Source of the DNA: Oscillospiraceae bacterium
GTDB taxonomy: Bacteria; Bacillota_A; Clostridia; Oscillospirales; Oscillospiraceae
Assembly (NCBI GenBank): GCA_017411905.1
Contig: JAFQPB010000055.1
Span: 1-5,677, forward strand
Length of the DNA stretch: 5,677 nt
Reading direction: 5' to 3'
Both the position numbers and the translations under genes were made by a program. The notes under the pieces were generated by a model. It had not been told where the DNA came from. It did not search any database and saw only the letters and a list, made by a program, of their open reading frames with translations. Numbering within the stretch: position 1 is the stretch's first letter; the number at the start of each line of letters is the position of its first letter. Below are positions 5,071-5,677 of the stretch, one piece after another.

Positions 5071-5677
5071 TCATTTCGCAAATGCAAGGAATTTTCCCGC
5101 ATCCAATTTGTCGCACTTTTCAATAAATTTGGCAAGCTCGGAAGCAATGACCTTCGCGCCACCCACGGAATTACTTTCGATATTCAGCGGCAGCAGGGGA
5201 TCGTGAAGGCTAAGCCGCAGCAAAAACCAGCCGTCACCGTGGCCTGCATCCAAATTCACCCGGATACCCTCAAAGTTACTGGGCGCAACGGACCAGCCGG
5301 GCTGGGAAGAGGCATAGGCGGTCAGTTCCTCGATAACCGACTGTCAGTAAGCCTTAAAATCCTCTAAGAGGATGTTCATCCGGAACTCAACACTCTCCTT
5401 GGGCTCGGCGAGGGTTTCAATGAGGGACGCCAAGGTGTAGCCTTCTTTCTTGCCCCGGGCAAGCTCTATAAGGAGCTTTGTGACGATGTACGCGCCATCG
5501 TCCAAGAAATAATTTTCCTTAAACGCACCGTGGCCGGAGGTCTCGATGGCGAGCTGACTGTCCTGCCCTGCGTTATTTAAGCGAATGGACTCGTTGATAA
5601 CGTTACGGTAGCCTCTTTTGAAGCGGTGATGTACGCCGCCCTTTTCGGCAATAAATTCCCCAAGGCCGGTAGAGGTA
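5071..5677 (-). pseudogene. Phosphoglucomutase/phosphomannomutase family, C-terminal part, interrupted by an in-frame TGA
   Basis: On the minus strand one frame runs from the window edge (5676) to TGA 5073-5071, broken only by a TGA at 5346-5344. Before the break are 110 residues of domain 3, with the sugar-binding motif ETSGHGA (nt 5524-5544), FLDDGAYIVTKLLIELA and VEFRMNILLEDFKAY. After the break are 90 residues of domain 4: QSVIEELTAY, NLDAGHGDGWFLLRLSLHDP, LPLNIESNSVGG. RLSLHDP (5197-5217) corresponds to the phosphate-binding loop of alpha-D-phosphohexomutases, which interconvert hexose 1- and 6-phosphates for cell-wall and polysaccharide precursors. Frame and homology continue through the TGA, so there is no frameshift. 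A simple reading is a one-base change, for example GGA (Gly) to TGA. As sequenced, the product would lose domain 4 and be inactive. The active-site serine and metal loop lie beyond the window. No start codon for the upstream part is visible here. Sequencing error is a real alternative. Confidence 0.8.

Noticed and set aside
4925..5206. Plus-strand open frame of 93 codons after the endolysin
   Set aside because: It runs across the palindromic repeats, the terminator stem and the antisense of the mutase gene, has no ribosome site, and its Gly/Arg-rich start simply translates the repeats.
5300..5346. Selenocysteine insertion at the in-frame TGA of the mutase
   Set aside because: The bases after the TGA form only weak, large-loop pairing, and the position (next to FKAY, in the link to domain 4) has no redox motif. 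No selenoprotein is established in this family to my knowledge.
5062..5367. Plus-strand open frame of 101 codons opposite the mutase
   Set aside because: The minus strand encodes clear phosphohexomutase motifs over the same bases. The plus frame has no recognisable features and starts inside the terminator's 3' arm.

Overview
The window looks like the late tail/lysis end of a prophage, or of a phage-derived region, next to a host housekeeping gene in a Gram-positive bacterium. The probable host is a gut-type member of the Clostridia (Oscillospiraceae-like). This placement rests on several things: BppU, DUF859-type and BspA-like tail proteins, strong AAGGAGG ribosome sites, moderately GC-rich coding DNA, and GTAGGGG...CCCCTAC palindromic repeats of a type I associate with such genomes from memory. 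It was not checked by search.

Positions 2-4867 hold one tightly packed plus-strand late operon of six genes. In order they are the 3' part of a DUF859-like tail structural protein, a four-helix phage holin, a BppU-type upper baseplate protein with three tandem copies of a ~95-residue C-terminal module, a leucine-rich-repeat (BspA-like) tail or receptor-binding protein, a 54-residue small protein, and a CHAP endolysin with tandem peptidoglycan-binding repeats. Four of the five junctions are ATGA stop/start overlaps, which points to translational coupling. The exception is the junction between the LRR gene and the small ORF, where a 64-base gap contains a perfect 8-bp hairpin. The holin sits inside the tail module, about 2.65 kb ahead of the endolysin it should work with.

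Positions 4868-5070 are non-coding. They hold two GTAGGGG-type palindromic elements, a third related GC-rich hairpin, and a 12-bp stem with T tracts on both strands that should terminate transcription from both sides.

Positions 5071-5677 carry, on the minus strand, the C-terminal part of a phosphoglucomutase/phosphomannomutase. It continues past the window edge and is interrupted by a single in-frame TGA, with the same reading frame and homology on both sides. This is a nonsense-type lesion, a sequence error, or possibly a recoded or leaky stop.

The phage genes would build the distal tail and host-recognition parts of a siphovirus-like particle (DUF859 protein, BppU, LRR protein) and release progeny (holin plus endolysin). 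I see no integrase, att site, CRISPR array, tRNA or defence system. I did not find a clearly new system. The most unusual items are the interrupted mutase, the triplicated BppU module and the repeat cluster at the phage/host junction.
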